A stretch of 64,000 nucleotides of DNA from Kappaphycus alvarezii (Eukaryota > Rhodophyta > Florideophyceae > Gigartinales > Solieriaceae). A model generated the notes under the pieces. The model made no database searches and was not told the origin of the DNA. It saw only the letters and a list, made by a program, of their open reading frames with translations. Of this stretch, positions 35,080-46,600 are shown piece after piece (positions within the stretch are counted from its first letter, which is position 1; each line of letters opens with the position of its first letter). The translations under genes were made by a program, and so were the position numbers. The DNA is taken from assembly GCA_002205965.3 (NCBI GenBank), contig NADL03000862.1:248001-312000 (forward strand). The letters are read 5' to 3'.

Positions 35080-35775
35080 ATGCGTAAACACGTTTTCAAA
35101 TTTCAGAAAAATAATTTCAGAAATACTTTTCAGAAATTTATCATGCTACCTATTTCTGAAGACCTTTCAGAATTCTGTTTTTGCGTAAGCGCACTATTGC
35201 CCCCAGTAGATACTGAATACATTAAACTTCTTCATTACGGTAATGTTCTGGAAATCGTTTATGAAAAAATCGACGTAGATTATCGTAAATTACGATACAA
35301 CTTGAACCATGTGTCGTCTCTCGATGCGCCGACGCAAGTCGCATATGATGTCACCATTCGCAGTCCCATGGCCCGATCTTACCTCAAACAAGCTGCATTG
35401 GCACCTTGCGGGGCAGCCGAATCGGCTTATGTTGACCAGGTGAAGACCTTCGACCGCTCAGTGAGAGCAGCGTTTCACCTGACCCCGGACGCTACTTTTC
35501 CAAAGCTCGGTTTTCACTTTGTTCCTCTCGCTTTCGACTCTTTCGCCGCGCCCTGTAAGTCAACCTCTGGGGTGATTGAGACCCATGCGAAATTGATATC
35601 GCGACGACTGTTCTGTACACCAGTGGCGGCCCTTGACCACCTGCGGCAACGAATCTCGTCGACCATGTGGTCCACCTTTGCAACATCGATCCTAGCGCGT
35701 ACTCCCAAGCTGGGCAGCGACAAACTTCAACTATCTCAGCTTACACTGTCAGCTAGTCTTGTACGCCTTTTATAA
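35080..35775 (+). pseudogene. C-terminal fragment of a non-LTR-like RT element, type 2
   Basis: The open frame has 231 codons from an ATG at 35080, but only the part from about 35300 looks like an old gene: VAYDVTIRSPMARSYLKQAA, then FHFVPLAFDSFAAPCKSTSG, then LRQRISSTMWSTFATSILAR. The block order (DVTIRSP, FxPLAFDxFxxP, LRQRIS) is the same as in the type 1 fragments, so I take it as the C-terminus of a second lineage of the same RT-protein class. The first 75 codons are AT-rich, come from the insert after the R1 repeat, and are probably not original. It lacks an RT domain and so is a relic, though without stops. A domesticated short gene cannot be excluded. Confidence 0.45.
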
Positions 35776-35859
35776 TACATGAAGTAAAGATGATTACATT
35801 TGCCGTCACTCTTAGAGGGTAATACATCTCAAACGGATTGTGCGACCCATGATTGCTCA

Positions 35860-36112
35860 ACGTGTCCACGAATCCACGTTTGACGATGGAGGGTGGCACA
35901 GGCCAAAAAACCGACCGGACAAATCAGACCTACCCAACAGCCATCTCGGGAAATTTTTTCTCGGGAAATTTTTTCTCGGGAAATAACCGTCCTTCATCTC
36001 TAATCAGTCAAGCAACCCGAATTTACCCCCCTCTTTGAGTGCCTCCGATCTGAGGTATCATGTCACCCTCCGGAAACTCAGATACCGTGCGGGCAACAAT
36101 AATCGCGGGGAG
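35860..36112 (+). repeat. Dispersed repeat R2, copy 1
   Basis: CGTGTCCACGAATCCACG and the end block CAGATACCGTGCGGGCAACA are shared with 39870-40030. Translation of both gives a VHES...RP start and a related RYRAGNNNR end, so the repeat was once coding, probably another part of the RT elements. This copy carries a 15-bp tandem repeat (35944-35985) in the middle that the other copy lacks. Confidence 0.75.
35944..35985. repeat. 15-bp tandem repeat, nearly three units
   Basis: The unit TCTCGGGAAATTTTT occurs twice exactly, followed by a partial third unit. Confidence 0.9.
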
Positions 36113-38024
36113 CCGGCTAGACTCCCCCTTTTATAAGGCACAAGCATGCGCCCTAATCTTTCAGCGAGAGGACAAGGGATGTTCTCGCGTAGAAGCATGC
36201 GAACTTCTATTTGCGATATATCTTTTTAGGCCTGGAGCAAAGACTCAACGGTATCATCTGCGTCGGGTAGTCCTCTCTAACTCACAGCAACCATTACTCG
36301 GTTCGTGTCTTCAGTGAGGCGCATCAGACGCGCAACAGGGGTTCCTGTTTCAGTCGAAACACATGAGGCATGATTTCTTTCTTATTCAGCGAACCATCTC
36401 TATAGAGCTGCAAGCTTGTCCCTTGAACTTCTTCATTTATACCATCTCGTAAATCCTATCCCTGTAACTTCTTCAATATTATCATTTCGGGAATCCTAAA
36501 GTTGAGGAACATAATGTGAAAACTGAAAAACTATTTTACAAATATGTGAAAACTATTTTATTTGTTTTCCACATCGAAAACAGCGATGAAAAACTGCGGA
36601 ACAATATTTTATAAGAGGCCCAAAACTTTCATTTATTGTGAAGCAACTTCTATGTCAGTCAGGAGGGTTGCAAATTCTACAGTTATAGTTACTGGAATTA
36701 TATTACCAGCAAAATTATTATTTGGATTAATTTTCCCCTGGAGAATAATTCTATAATTATTACTGAGAATGAATTTGGTCTACAAAAAATATCATACTGC
36801 TAGAATCATCTTTGTAGCTTTTCTACTCTGACCTAAAGTATAAATAGTCCTAAACTGTTAGAAAATTTTAGCAAGCCCCAGGGCGATCGAACTATCCTCG
36901 TCGATCAGCTACCAATAAATATTAGCTTTCTTTTTGTTGTTATTGTCAGTCCTATTCAGGTAATTTTATTACTCATTTGTTTGGAGTTATCTAGTTTGGA
37001 TCTACTCATTTGATTTAAAATATAAATATAATCATTGAGCGCTGTTAAGCATGTTCTGGAACAAAGCACAAAACGCTTCATAGAATCTCAAATCATTTCA
37101 GGGTATTAACTTCTTGGATATAATTTCATTTGATGTAATGATGACGTCTACATTATCAATTTCTCGTTAGAATCAGCACTGCTGTCTTTTATGTACTGTC
37201 GATGTTGCGAACAATGTTGAAATTCTACACTTACTTCGAATAGGTTATGCGTACCTTTTCATTACCTGTATAGTCGCTCTTGTCCTGCAGTAAGTTGTCA
37301 GGTCACACGCAAATTGGCTCATCAATATGTCACAGTTGGAATCCGGTTGAAGTGGAATGTAGGGCGCATATACAACTCGCCACTACACAGATGAAATCCA
37401 TGATTAAAACTGACGACCAACGTAGTAAGAAATGTAGTCTGTTGTCCACCTCTAAGAGTGATTTAAGAATAATTATCGGCTCGCGCCAGCGTGGTGCTAA
37501 TTTCTTACCTGCGAAAAGTCTTCGCGAGCAACGAGCGGTTAGTCTCCTTCGGTGAAATTGGCGAACAATTCATGTGACGTTTCGTTTCGCTTGTGTTCAC
37601 GCTCAGTCAGTAAAGAAACTTGCATACAGGGTGAAAGTTAGCAGCGTATTGCTGAGGCTTGGAGATATTAAGCATACTTTAAATATCCACAGCCTAGACC
37701 GTAATTGATGTTGAAATTTTGGTACATAGCACGGTTAAGATAGGTAGCGTGGGATTTTAGCCTACAATCTTCGTTTGCAGAGCAAAATTATTCCGTTGCA
37801 AAGGAGGGCGGGTGAAGGTAATTTTTACGAGAGGCGGTATATCTGGACACTCTTCAAACCGTAAGTGGAGTTCGCGGAGTTCAAATAAACCTGATGAGAA
37901 TAAGTGTAGCAAATCCCTGCTCATCCTTTTGACATCACTGTCGCATTACGAAAAGTAAGGAACTGTGAAAGGTGCGACGTCATATAATCTTTTGTCAGCA
38001 ACAGTGCGATATTTAGTTGCTAAA
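36113..38024. other. Non-coding stretch, AT-rich from about 36.4 kb
   Basis: 36.1-36.33 kb may continue the R2-related element fragment. From 36.4 kb composition becomes AT-rich with no recognisable frame. The minus strand of 37.9-38.0 kb probably holds the last eroded part of the Gypsy integrase at 38025. Confidence 0.4.
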
Positions 38025-39283
38025 TTAAGTTGGTACGTCAGACATTAATCCATCTGGAACTCCAGATGAGGCTAAAAAGCAGAAGAGGGCTGGTACAGCA
38101 TTTTTATCTGATTTCCTTTGACACAGAGGAAGCCGGATATAGTCAAAAGGATCATCCATTAAGATGAGGATGTATTTTCCGCCATTCTGAATCTGAAAAA
38201 TCTCCATTTAGTCAAACTTCACGAGTGCTTTGGGAAAAGTCTGGTGCAGTGCAGGTCTGCACGGTGGCGGTATGTTACACACATCAACTTTTCGATAAAC
38301 GATGGATGCAGGTGCGAATGAAGGACTGTACATCCTATGAAATTGTGGTCCAGAGAGAAGATTTTTGTAGAATAGTTTTAGTAGTTTTTAGACCACTATA
38401 ACTACCTATACAGGTGCAGGTAATAATGAAAGGAAGTACATGCATGTGGGTGTGCGCATCAGGGATCCAGGTAGCACCAATTACATTACGCCGAAGATGT
38501 TCCAAAAGGGTGAGATGCCTTGAATGATGTTTTGCGCGTTGTTTTTGCGTAGAAAGGAGATCCCCGTGTGAAGAACAATCAAATTTTAGATGTGATGTAG
38601 AAGGCAGCTCCGGTACATGGAAGAGTCTTCCAATCATACGGGGTGCAGACCATTGTCCAAGGAGGCCTGCGCAGATGTTGTCAGTCCAATTTGTGTGGAA
38701 CCAAATGTAATCTCATATGCTTGAAAAAGACCCAACGATTTGACTAGCGAAGATAAGTTTGAGAGAGATCAGGAACAACATAACGAGTACCAAATAGGAA
38801 GATCAGGTTGTTGTGATCTGATTTTAGATCAAATCCATCCGATGTGACTCCAAGAAAATGCACGCTTTTAATTGAAGCCAGAACCGCGTGAGAATCCTTC
38901 TCGATAGTTGCACAAACTTGTTGAGTACTGTTCAGTAGACTGGATATAAAGGCAAGCAGCTCGTGCCGTTGTATCACGGGAAGTTCTGAGAAGTTTTTTC
39001 CAGGGGGTTTGTGTAACTATTCTAGAACGAAGTGTACCACAAGGGTAACTACAAATGGAACAGAAGTTATTCTATTTACGATCCAACAGGGTCAATTGGT
39101 GCTCCGAAACGTGTTTGCATGCTTTAAAAGCTTCCGATTTGGTTTAACTCCATCCAGGCGTGAAAATTGAATGAATTTCACGGCGCGAATCGTAAGCTTT
39201 CCGGCTCGGTCATAGTCTTGCTCCATGAAGTCATGCAGAGGAAATAAAAGCTCTAAAAACTGAGGAACATCGTTTAGGGACAA
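38025..39283 (-). pseudogene. Decayed Ty3/Gypsy pol, minus strand (RT end, RNase H, integrase)
   Basis: Reading from high to low coordinates, short frames preserve pol blocks in order. 39283-39092 has the RT connection (PLHDFMEQDYDRAGKLTIRA). 38977-38744 has RNase H: HELLAFISSLLNSTQQ, then TIEKDSHAVLASIK, then GFDLKSDHNNLIFLF (family TxEKExxAI and F.LYTDHxNL). 38637-38450 resembles the integrase H2C2 finger region. 38207-38025 is the integrase core start: NGGKYILILMDDPFDYIRL, then LASSGVPDGLMSD. Frames are shifted and stops separate all blocks, so it is dead. It differs from both the 18.7-kb relic and the 53.3-kb element, so at least three Gypsy lineages have inserted in this window. Confidence 0.75.
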
Positions 39284-39869
39284 TTTTAGAGAGCAAAGTA
39301 GTTACCAAAAGCAAGAAGTAGTTGTCGAAGGCTCGATTTCGAGAAGTCCGTTCAGCAGTGGTGACGTTTGGGATGAAATCGAAAGAAATACCTGAACGCA
39401 TATATTCAGGTTTGACATAAAACATGATATTTACGGGCTGTACAGGTTTCACTGTTGTACTGCACTATGCGATAAAGTTAATTTAACTGAGTGGCACCTC
39501 GTATTCATAATTTTCCCACAAAATCAGAAAGATACTGATTGCTTCAGCATTGGAACGAAGGGGGCCCGAAGAGTTCATTGATCTTGCCAAGAATGAGGCA
39601 ACTTGCGCCGAAGTACCGTTCGGGGAAAAATATTTCCAATGAAATCTTGCTCGAAGTTGTTCCGAATGGCGTGAAGTGTAGTAAGCGTGGGAAAAGCAAC
39701 TAGGTTTTTTACAAGCCTGTAATAAACCAGCAAAATGGCTTTGGAAGTGATCAATATGGAGATTACGGGCGGAAACGGATAGTTCGATAACGTAAGAGTG
39801 TGTTTTCTGATGATTTTTTGGTCTCATGGGGACAAAAATACGGAACAGAATGTTCTACCTTCATTTCTC

Positions 39870-40030
39870 TACGTGTCCACGAATCTGCGTTTTTTAATGG
39901 ACGGGGGCTTAGGCCAGAAAATAGTTACTACAAAACTGGAACTCTTTCAATGGGTTCCTCTGATCTTATTTCTCATGTCACCGTCTGGAAAATCAGATAC
40001 CGTGCGGGCAACAATAACCGCATGCACCTG
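39870..40030 (+). repeat. Dispersed repeat R2, copy 2
   Basis: It shares the start (ACGTGTCCACGAATCTGCG) and the end (CAGATACCGTGCGGGCAACA) with 35860-36112. It is shorter because the middle of copy 1 is absent. A type 1 RT C-terminal fragment follows 370 bases later on the same strand. Confidence 0.75.
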
Positions 40031-40394
40031 GTTAAAGTTCTGCCAAATTTAATAAACAGCGTAATTATTTCTTTTTAAGTAGGCAGGTTGTTGGAAGAAA
40101 TGAGTTTTTGCTTTCTTTATTTCTGAACAAATATGGATGGATTGGTACAACAGCCTCTTTTTTTTGCTCTTTTTACTCATTTTAGTACAAGAAATATCAA
40201 GAAAAGAAGATACATCATCTGGTTGAGCAACAGAAAATTGTGCGGAAGCTCAAGACGCTTGGTAAATTAATTTGATAACCTCTTCAAACTGAAGAGTTCG
40301 ATTAAAAACTGCAACATTAGAATTGGCCTTTTCTGTTGACTCGAGAAAAGAGAGACGCGGATAGTTAAGAGTTTTAAGTGAAAGAATTTTTGGG

Positions 40395-40607
40395 ATGTAT
40401 TCCAGCAATTCTTCTCTTTATCCAATGAATTGTAGCAGATATGAATCTTTCATCGCGGCCGGCGCGAGAAGTAGGTTTATTCCCATCCTTATATCTACCC
40501 TCGCAGGCTTTCACCAAGACGCCTATGTAGTGCTAAATGACGAGGCCCGAAAAATGACTGTTAGTTCACTGAAGATATATGGAAAGTTTGGAGCGGTTTC
40601 AACCTAA
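40395..40607 (+). pseudogene. C-terminal fragment of a non-LTR-like RT element, type 1, AT-shifted copy
   Basis: The frame encodes RYESFIAAGARSRFIPILIS then TLAGFHQDAYVVLNDEARK, clearly the same block as 32875-33000. At DNA level the differences are dominated by C-to-T and G-to-A changes in this copy, in keeping with the AT-rich surroundings. The frame ends soon after the block and no RT domain is present. Confidence 0.6.
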
Positions 40608-43600
40608 AAAAGCCTACGGTGGTATCATTGGATTCCGGTGCAGAACGGTTTTTTCGGGTTTAATCCAGCCACGTAGGCGAAATTGTTCCACATCACCCAT
40701 TATCTTGAATCCTTTTCTTGAATCCTCTTAGCGCATAACGATCGATATCAGACCCTTAATTTTCAAATACTAAAGAATCCAAACATTTATCATCCTGCGT
40801 TCTAGATATCTTGAAGGTGAGGGAGAGAAACTGAGGGTGTTTCAACAACTGAAATTCCCGATTCTGCAGAACCAATTGATTAGGCTAAGTGATTGACTAA
40901 CGTTTACTCCGAGATCCTTTGTTACGTTACGTATTTGTGCTCACTTGTATGTAAAGGCCTCTTCAAATCTCTATCAAGTAATAAATTTCTTTTGATTTAT
41001 ACAGTAGTGGAGATATCATCTGTATTGGGGTTAAGTTCTGAGCTGCCAATTTTGACAAAATCAAGTGGATTCCTGGCTTGATAAATTTGGCAGGTGCGTT
41101 TAATAAACAGTAAAGTCCATTGAATGATGTACTATAGGTGACTTTTTTCACTGGTTTCCCGAAAATTTCACTTGAAAAATTCACCAAACCAAAGTCCAAG
41201 CACAAAAGAGACTGAAAAAAATAAGTTAGTTAACTCTGCGGATAAATCTAAGTTCTATTAGGAGGCAATGTACAGCACGACTGTTTAATGGATGAAGGAT
41301 AAAGAAACATAAGATGTTAGTTCATCCCAAACTACCACCTGTAAGAACCACGCAACAAATTCGCTACCGTCCTAGCCCCTAGATATAAAAAAGTTGATGT
41401 GCTATTTATGCATGGTCAAGTATAGGTGCTTGATATTCAATATTACCAATACATTCTCAAAATTAAAAACAGGAATTTGAATTTTGACATATGAGGACAG
41501 GATTCTATAAGCCTGGACAAACCAGAAACTTACAGAGCCCTGCATCTAAACCCAGAATTAAGATAATATATCTAAGTTAAAAAAGAAGCTTATAGAATAT
41601 ATCGGATAAAAATATAGAAATGAATGAAAATCTTCGAAAAAGACCAATTATCTAATGATAAAGAGGAATAGGTATAGCAAAATCGCTAATAACATGCCAT
41701 CACTAGGGAAGATACACCGGAACCTATGAAAAAGTATTCTCACAGGCTTAATTTAATTGAGTAGACTTACATAAATCGTCAAAATGATTGTTTCCTAAAA
41801 AGGAAAGTTTCGTAGTGACTTCCAATTTTCCCTAAAAACCCCAAAAAGTTGCACGATTGCATCTTTACCTAAAAGGGAAAGTTATTGTTTAGTACTTCGA
41901 TGCTTTGATTCATTTTCAAAGGGTTCGGGGTGCTCTAGATGTCATTCAAGGATTTCGTTTCTGGCGTCGAAAGATGACGTAATTGATGAACAGCGGAGAA
42001 TGCTTGTATACTTAGTGAGTCATTTAGTGTTTACAATTCTTGCAAAATATTCTAAAAAAGCGACCAAAGCAATACTTCTATTGAAAGCTCTCGAATAAGA
42101 TTGGGTTGAAACAGCAATCAATACAGCATACTAGGTCAATTCTATTGGGATTTCATAAAATAAACACAGTACATCTTCGAAACTAACTCTTGAATTAACT
42201 AAAGAAGCTCGCCCCCCCCCCCGGATTTTTATATATTTATGCTCTTCTATACCCGAAAAGTTTATATTAATATGTTAGTCCCTATGTAACCAAAATGATA
42301 TACCTTTAATTTTTTATTTTAGACAATACACAAACAGATAAATAATAAAAGGTAATTATCTTCACTCGTGCATCATCGGCCAAAAAAGTCTAGAGATCTA
42401 TATTTCCAACGTAGGAGTTACTTCTTTGTCTTATAAGAACAGGGATTTGGTTTAACGATAAACAGCCGGCTAAGGAGTAATTATGCCATAAGACATCTGT
42501 ATTGAGCTCCCTGATTACGCTCACACCGTACGGCTACCTTCGATAAGTAGACATGTAATTTAAAGGTTGCAATCTAAATCTTCAGCGACAATACTGAGGA
42601 TAGTAAAGCTATTGAATTGAGGTACTTTGAGCTGTTTACGCAGTACACTATGTGTTCAATATACCCAGGATAATTGCTGAAACTGAAGATACTAAATACA
42701 AGAAATTGAAGGTTTAAATTGACTCTAGACATCGGAAGATGATGATGGTGCACTTTAATATTATGGATCCGAAAACTCGAAAGATGACGTGGTCGCAACT
42801 ACAATTGTGGTAGGATATGGCTTTCAAAAAATAAAAACTGTCTGATGCATAGGTAACGCCATGATTTTACTTCATAATAGATAACTACTTTAACTCTCTA
42901 AACAAGGCTATATAAAAAAAAAGGAGGATTTTCTAGAATAAGAAGATGAAAAAACGTGAGACTCTTCTATATTCTAATATTTCAAAATTCTCACGAGAAA
43001 ACACCAGAAAGTCCTACCTGAACAGATTTTAAGCTAAAAAGTACTTATTGCTACCTTAATGCTTGACTGGTAGAGCTTAATGTAACTTACTGAAATAATC
43101 TAGAGACTGTCAAAGACTAATTGAAGCTTTACGTTAAACTAAATAACTTGTTTGTAATTTTTAGCTAACGTTAGGGAAAGGAAGAGTGAGAACTATACAT
43201 AGTTTCAAAATGATTACTAAAAGTGTAAGGCAATCTTTAGACCTAATAACACATTATATTGAATTAATCTCCATTTTACATCTGTCGAATATGTACCTGT
43301 AGATTATGGAGAAAAATTATGATATATCAAGTTAATTTACGGATTGACACAGAGCTCAAAGCTCAGAAAAGAGTTCTTTTCCAAGCAAACATATCCTGTT
43401 GTACTTACATTTTTACATATCAACGACTGCTTCTTCATAAGGGACTAATTATCAGCTGTCCACAAACTGGCATACTTTGATGGTTTGTTGATACTAGTTA
43501 ATGAAGAAGATATACAAAATTTTAAACCCTGAATAAGACATTTATTTTCCATAAAAAATCTGGAAGAATTCACAGACTTATGTAGAATTAAGTTCGACAC

Positions 43601-46600
43601 GAGCTCTGATAGTCAGGCTCGTAACTTACAGTTTGAGGTAATATTGCTTGTATATTACTCACCCGGAAATACTAGGGTCACTAATATGCATGTAAATTCG
43701 AGCTAGGGAAAATACATGTACTTATACATGATAGATTATTAAACAATTTTGTGCAAAAGATTCTAGAACTGATAACTGTGGGCTTTTTCGCAAGTTTAGT
43801 TTCAAAAACTCAACATTGAAGAAATGTAGAACGCTGATTAAAAAAAATAACTTTCATCGCTTCATAACTGGCTATATGACCTTACTTACTGGTAGATTTT
43901 TAACAAAGAAAACAAACCCCACTTTTCGGCGAGATAATGTATCACAGCAGTTTATAACTATTGCTAAGTTTCATTGTTAGATTTTTTGATTATGAATTTC
44001 GAATCAATTTCTTATTATCTATTCACGTGGTTACCGCTATATTCTACAACAATTTGGGGAATCTTTGGCGAACGGAGTGTATGTAATATCTATGTAAACT
44101 ATATAATAATATTATAACATACAGGGAAACAGGTGAAAAGTTCGAGAAACAACTACAAACTTCCTTATAAACAAATATTAAGGAAAAAATTGCCAAGTCT
44201 TTCTTTGGCGACTCATTTCATGAGCACTGATTTTGGCTGAGTATCAAGAATAGAAGTCAGCAAACCTTTCAATATGGGGAAATTTTGAAATATCATACTA
44301 CTCTAACTCAAGATGAAACTTTTCAGTTTAGTTTTGAAAATAATGATTACATTTTCAATGCACAAATTTGTGTTAAAAACAATTTGTGGCTCTTTGCTAT
44401 TAAATATTAGCTCTAAAATATGTATTGATTGTATAAAGTTACCCGTTAATGTAAATGTTCCAGACAAAATGAAAATAATACAAGAAAATTCAGAAATTTA
44501 CTTTTCAAGTCTCTTCAGCTCGTCCACAAGTTTGAACTATTTTAAACTGCCAAATAATCCTGCCTTGCCACAAGAAATTTTCAAGGAATATGAGAAATCC
44601 TCCACTAATTCTTTAGTAATATGTAAGTAACTAAATCATTGAGTCATATGTTTTGATAATACAAGAATAAAGTTGTTATGAGTAGAAATTCGCCAAAATA
44701 GGATTACAGACCACTGAGAAACGTATTAAATTCCTTCCTAAAGATTTTTATTCTATATTTTTTAGTTGCATAGTTAAAAAATTTGGAGATTATTCTTTTA
44801 GAGCTTCATCTAAGTATTTATTGAGGTCTGAGACTATTAAGCAGTCAAAATAAACTGCGGTAGCTGCTGATTCTTTTTGCAAGACTTTGTTCACTCATCT
44901 TCAATATTCTTCAGATTGGGATTGATGTTTTGCGGCAGGTCTCCTCACCAGTAAATAATTGTTTGAACAACTTTCTGCAATATTTCGATTTAGTTTCAAT
45001 GATCCGAAAAATCAAGACTAATTTAAAAGAAAAATTAATTTGGATTCGAAAATTGATATTTTCTCTCCCTACTATCCATAATAATACCACTAAAATTTTA
45101 GCTCAATTGCAATTCACCAGAAGGGACGCAAGCATTTATACTTGAATTATTCAGTATTTTATCCATAATTGTAGTCAACGGTTGCTCATATGAGAAACTT
45201 ATCCAGCTCATGGTTCAAATAAGTTCCAATTTACAGAAACATGGAAATTGGTAAATATGAGATTACTTTTCTACCCCATGAAGTATTTTAGAATTCTTTA
45301 GTGAAGTCAGTCCCAAAATAGTAAGAAATAAAATTTCCCGATACATCGTTTCCGCATTGAAACATAGAAGTTGCTAAAGATTATTTAGAAAATAGGAAAA
45401 AAGCCACAAAAAAATAACCACTACGGATGCTTGGATCAAAGTGAAAATTGATACAAAAAATCAGTGTCAACAGTGTTGTTTATCTAAAAACTGAAATGAA
45501 AGAACTTAATGCCTAAATCTATAAAGTGTGAGGGAAAGCAAGCCTCTCAGAATTATTTCGAAGGTACAACAAATAAATGCATCCAACAGAAATAGTTCCG
45601 ATGTCTTCGGAACTATATATATAGGTAGTTAAAACTTTATACAAGAAAGCAAGAAAAATTTTTCAAACATAAATCATATATTTGCAGAGCTTGAGAGAAA
45701 AAAATGAATTCAATTAACTCTTGGAAAAAACTAATATCCTGAACTATGATTTTTTGCCAAACTAAAAGTTCTTTATATCGCATATAAAGGTCCTTCGTGG
45801 TTGAATTAATTTCAGAGAAGTTAATGTGGTTGGGAAAGTTAATAGTGTTCTTTTTTTCCAGAATAATCACGTAATGAATTCAAAAATACGTAACATTCTG
45901 TCTTAAAAGTATTTTTCCATAGCTTAAGCAATATTTAGTCAGAAAATGAGCGGAAATTTCAAATTAATAATAGCTTTCTGCATGAAATATACGCAAGTCG
46001 TTCTATAAATAACTCTATACTCTGCTTTTATCTAGAAGAGGATATCAAAGACAAGAGAACTTGCTCAATTCCACAGAAAAATTATTCTTGCCAACAAGGC
46101 GGCTCATTGTTCTCTTTACAATATTTTCAGATAATTTAGCTTACAAATGTATTTATTTTAAGTTATATCAGTTTAAATTTAACATTAATGGCATAAAACC
46201 ATTCCCTGGACAGTTGATGAAATAAATTTCCTTCTTTGAATATCGAAGATGTCTGAAAATGTTTTTACCAATGAACTTTGAATATTATAGGTTTCTATAC
46301 TGAAATAATCAAATTAAAGGGAATTGGCCTCTTATCGATCACCGCATTACGCTCAACTGATCTATTACTCCTTCAGCTGAAAGCTTTTTAATCGTTTAAA
46401 AATATATATTTCAAGAAATGGCTACTTTTCACGCAGTTTGATACGCGGAGAGTCCTAAATATAACTTTAAAATGCATCAATGTGAAGTGCAACAAACGTA
46501 AACACACGCATACAGCGTATTCAATAGTTTAGATGGGTTTTAAATAGCCTTACATCTCCAAAAAAATCTTATTCTTATAAAAAAACTACCTCGTCTTTCC

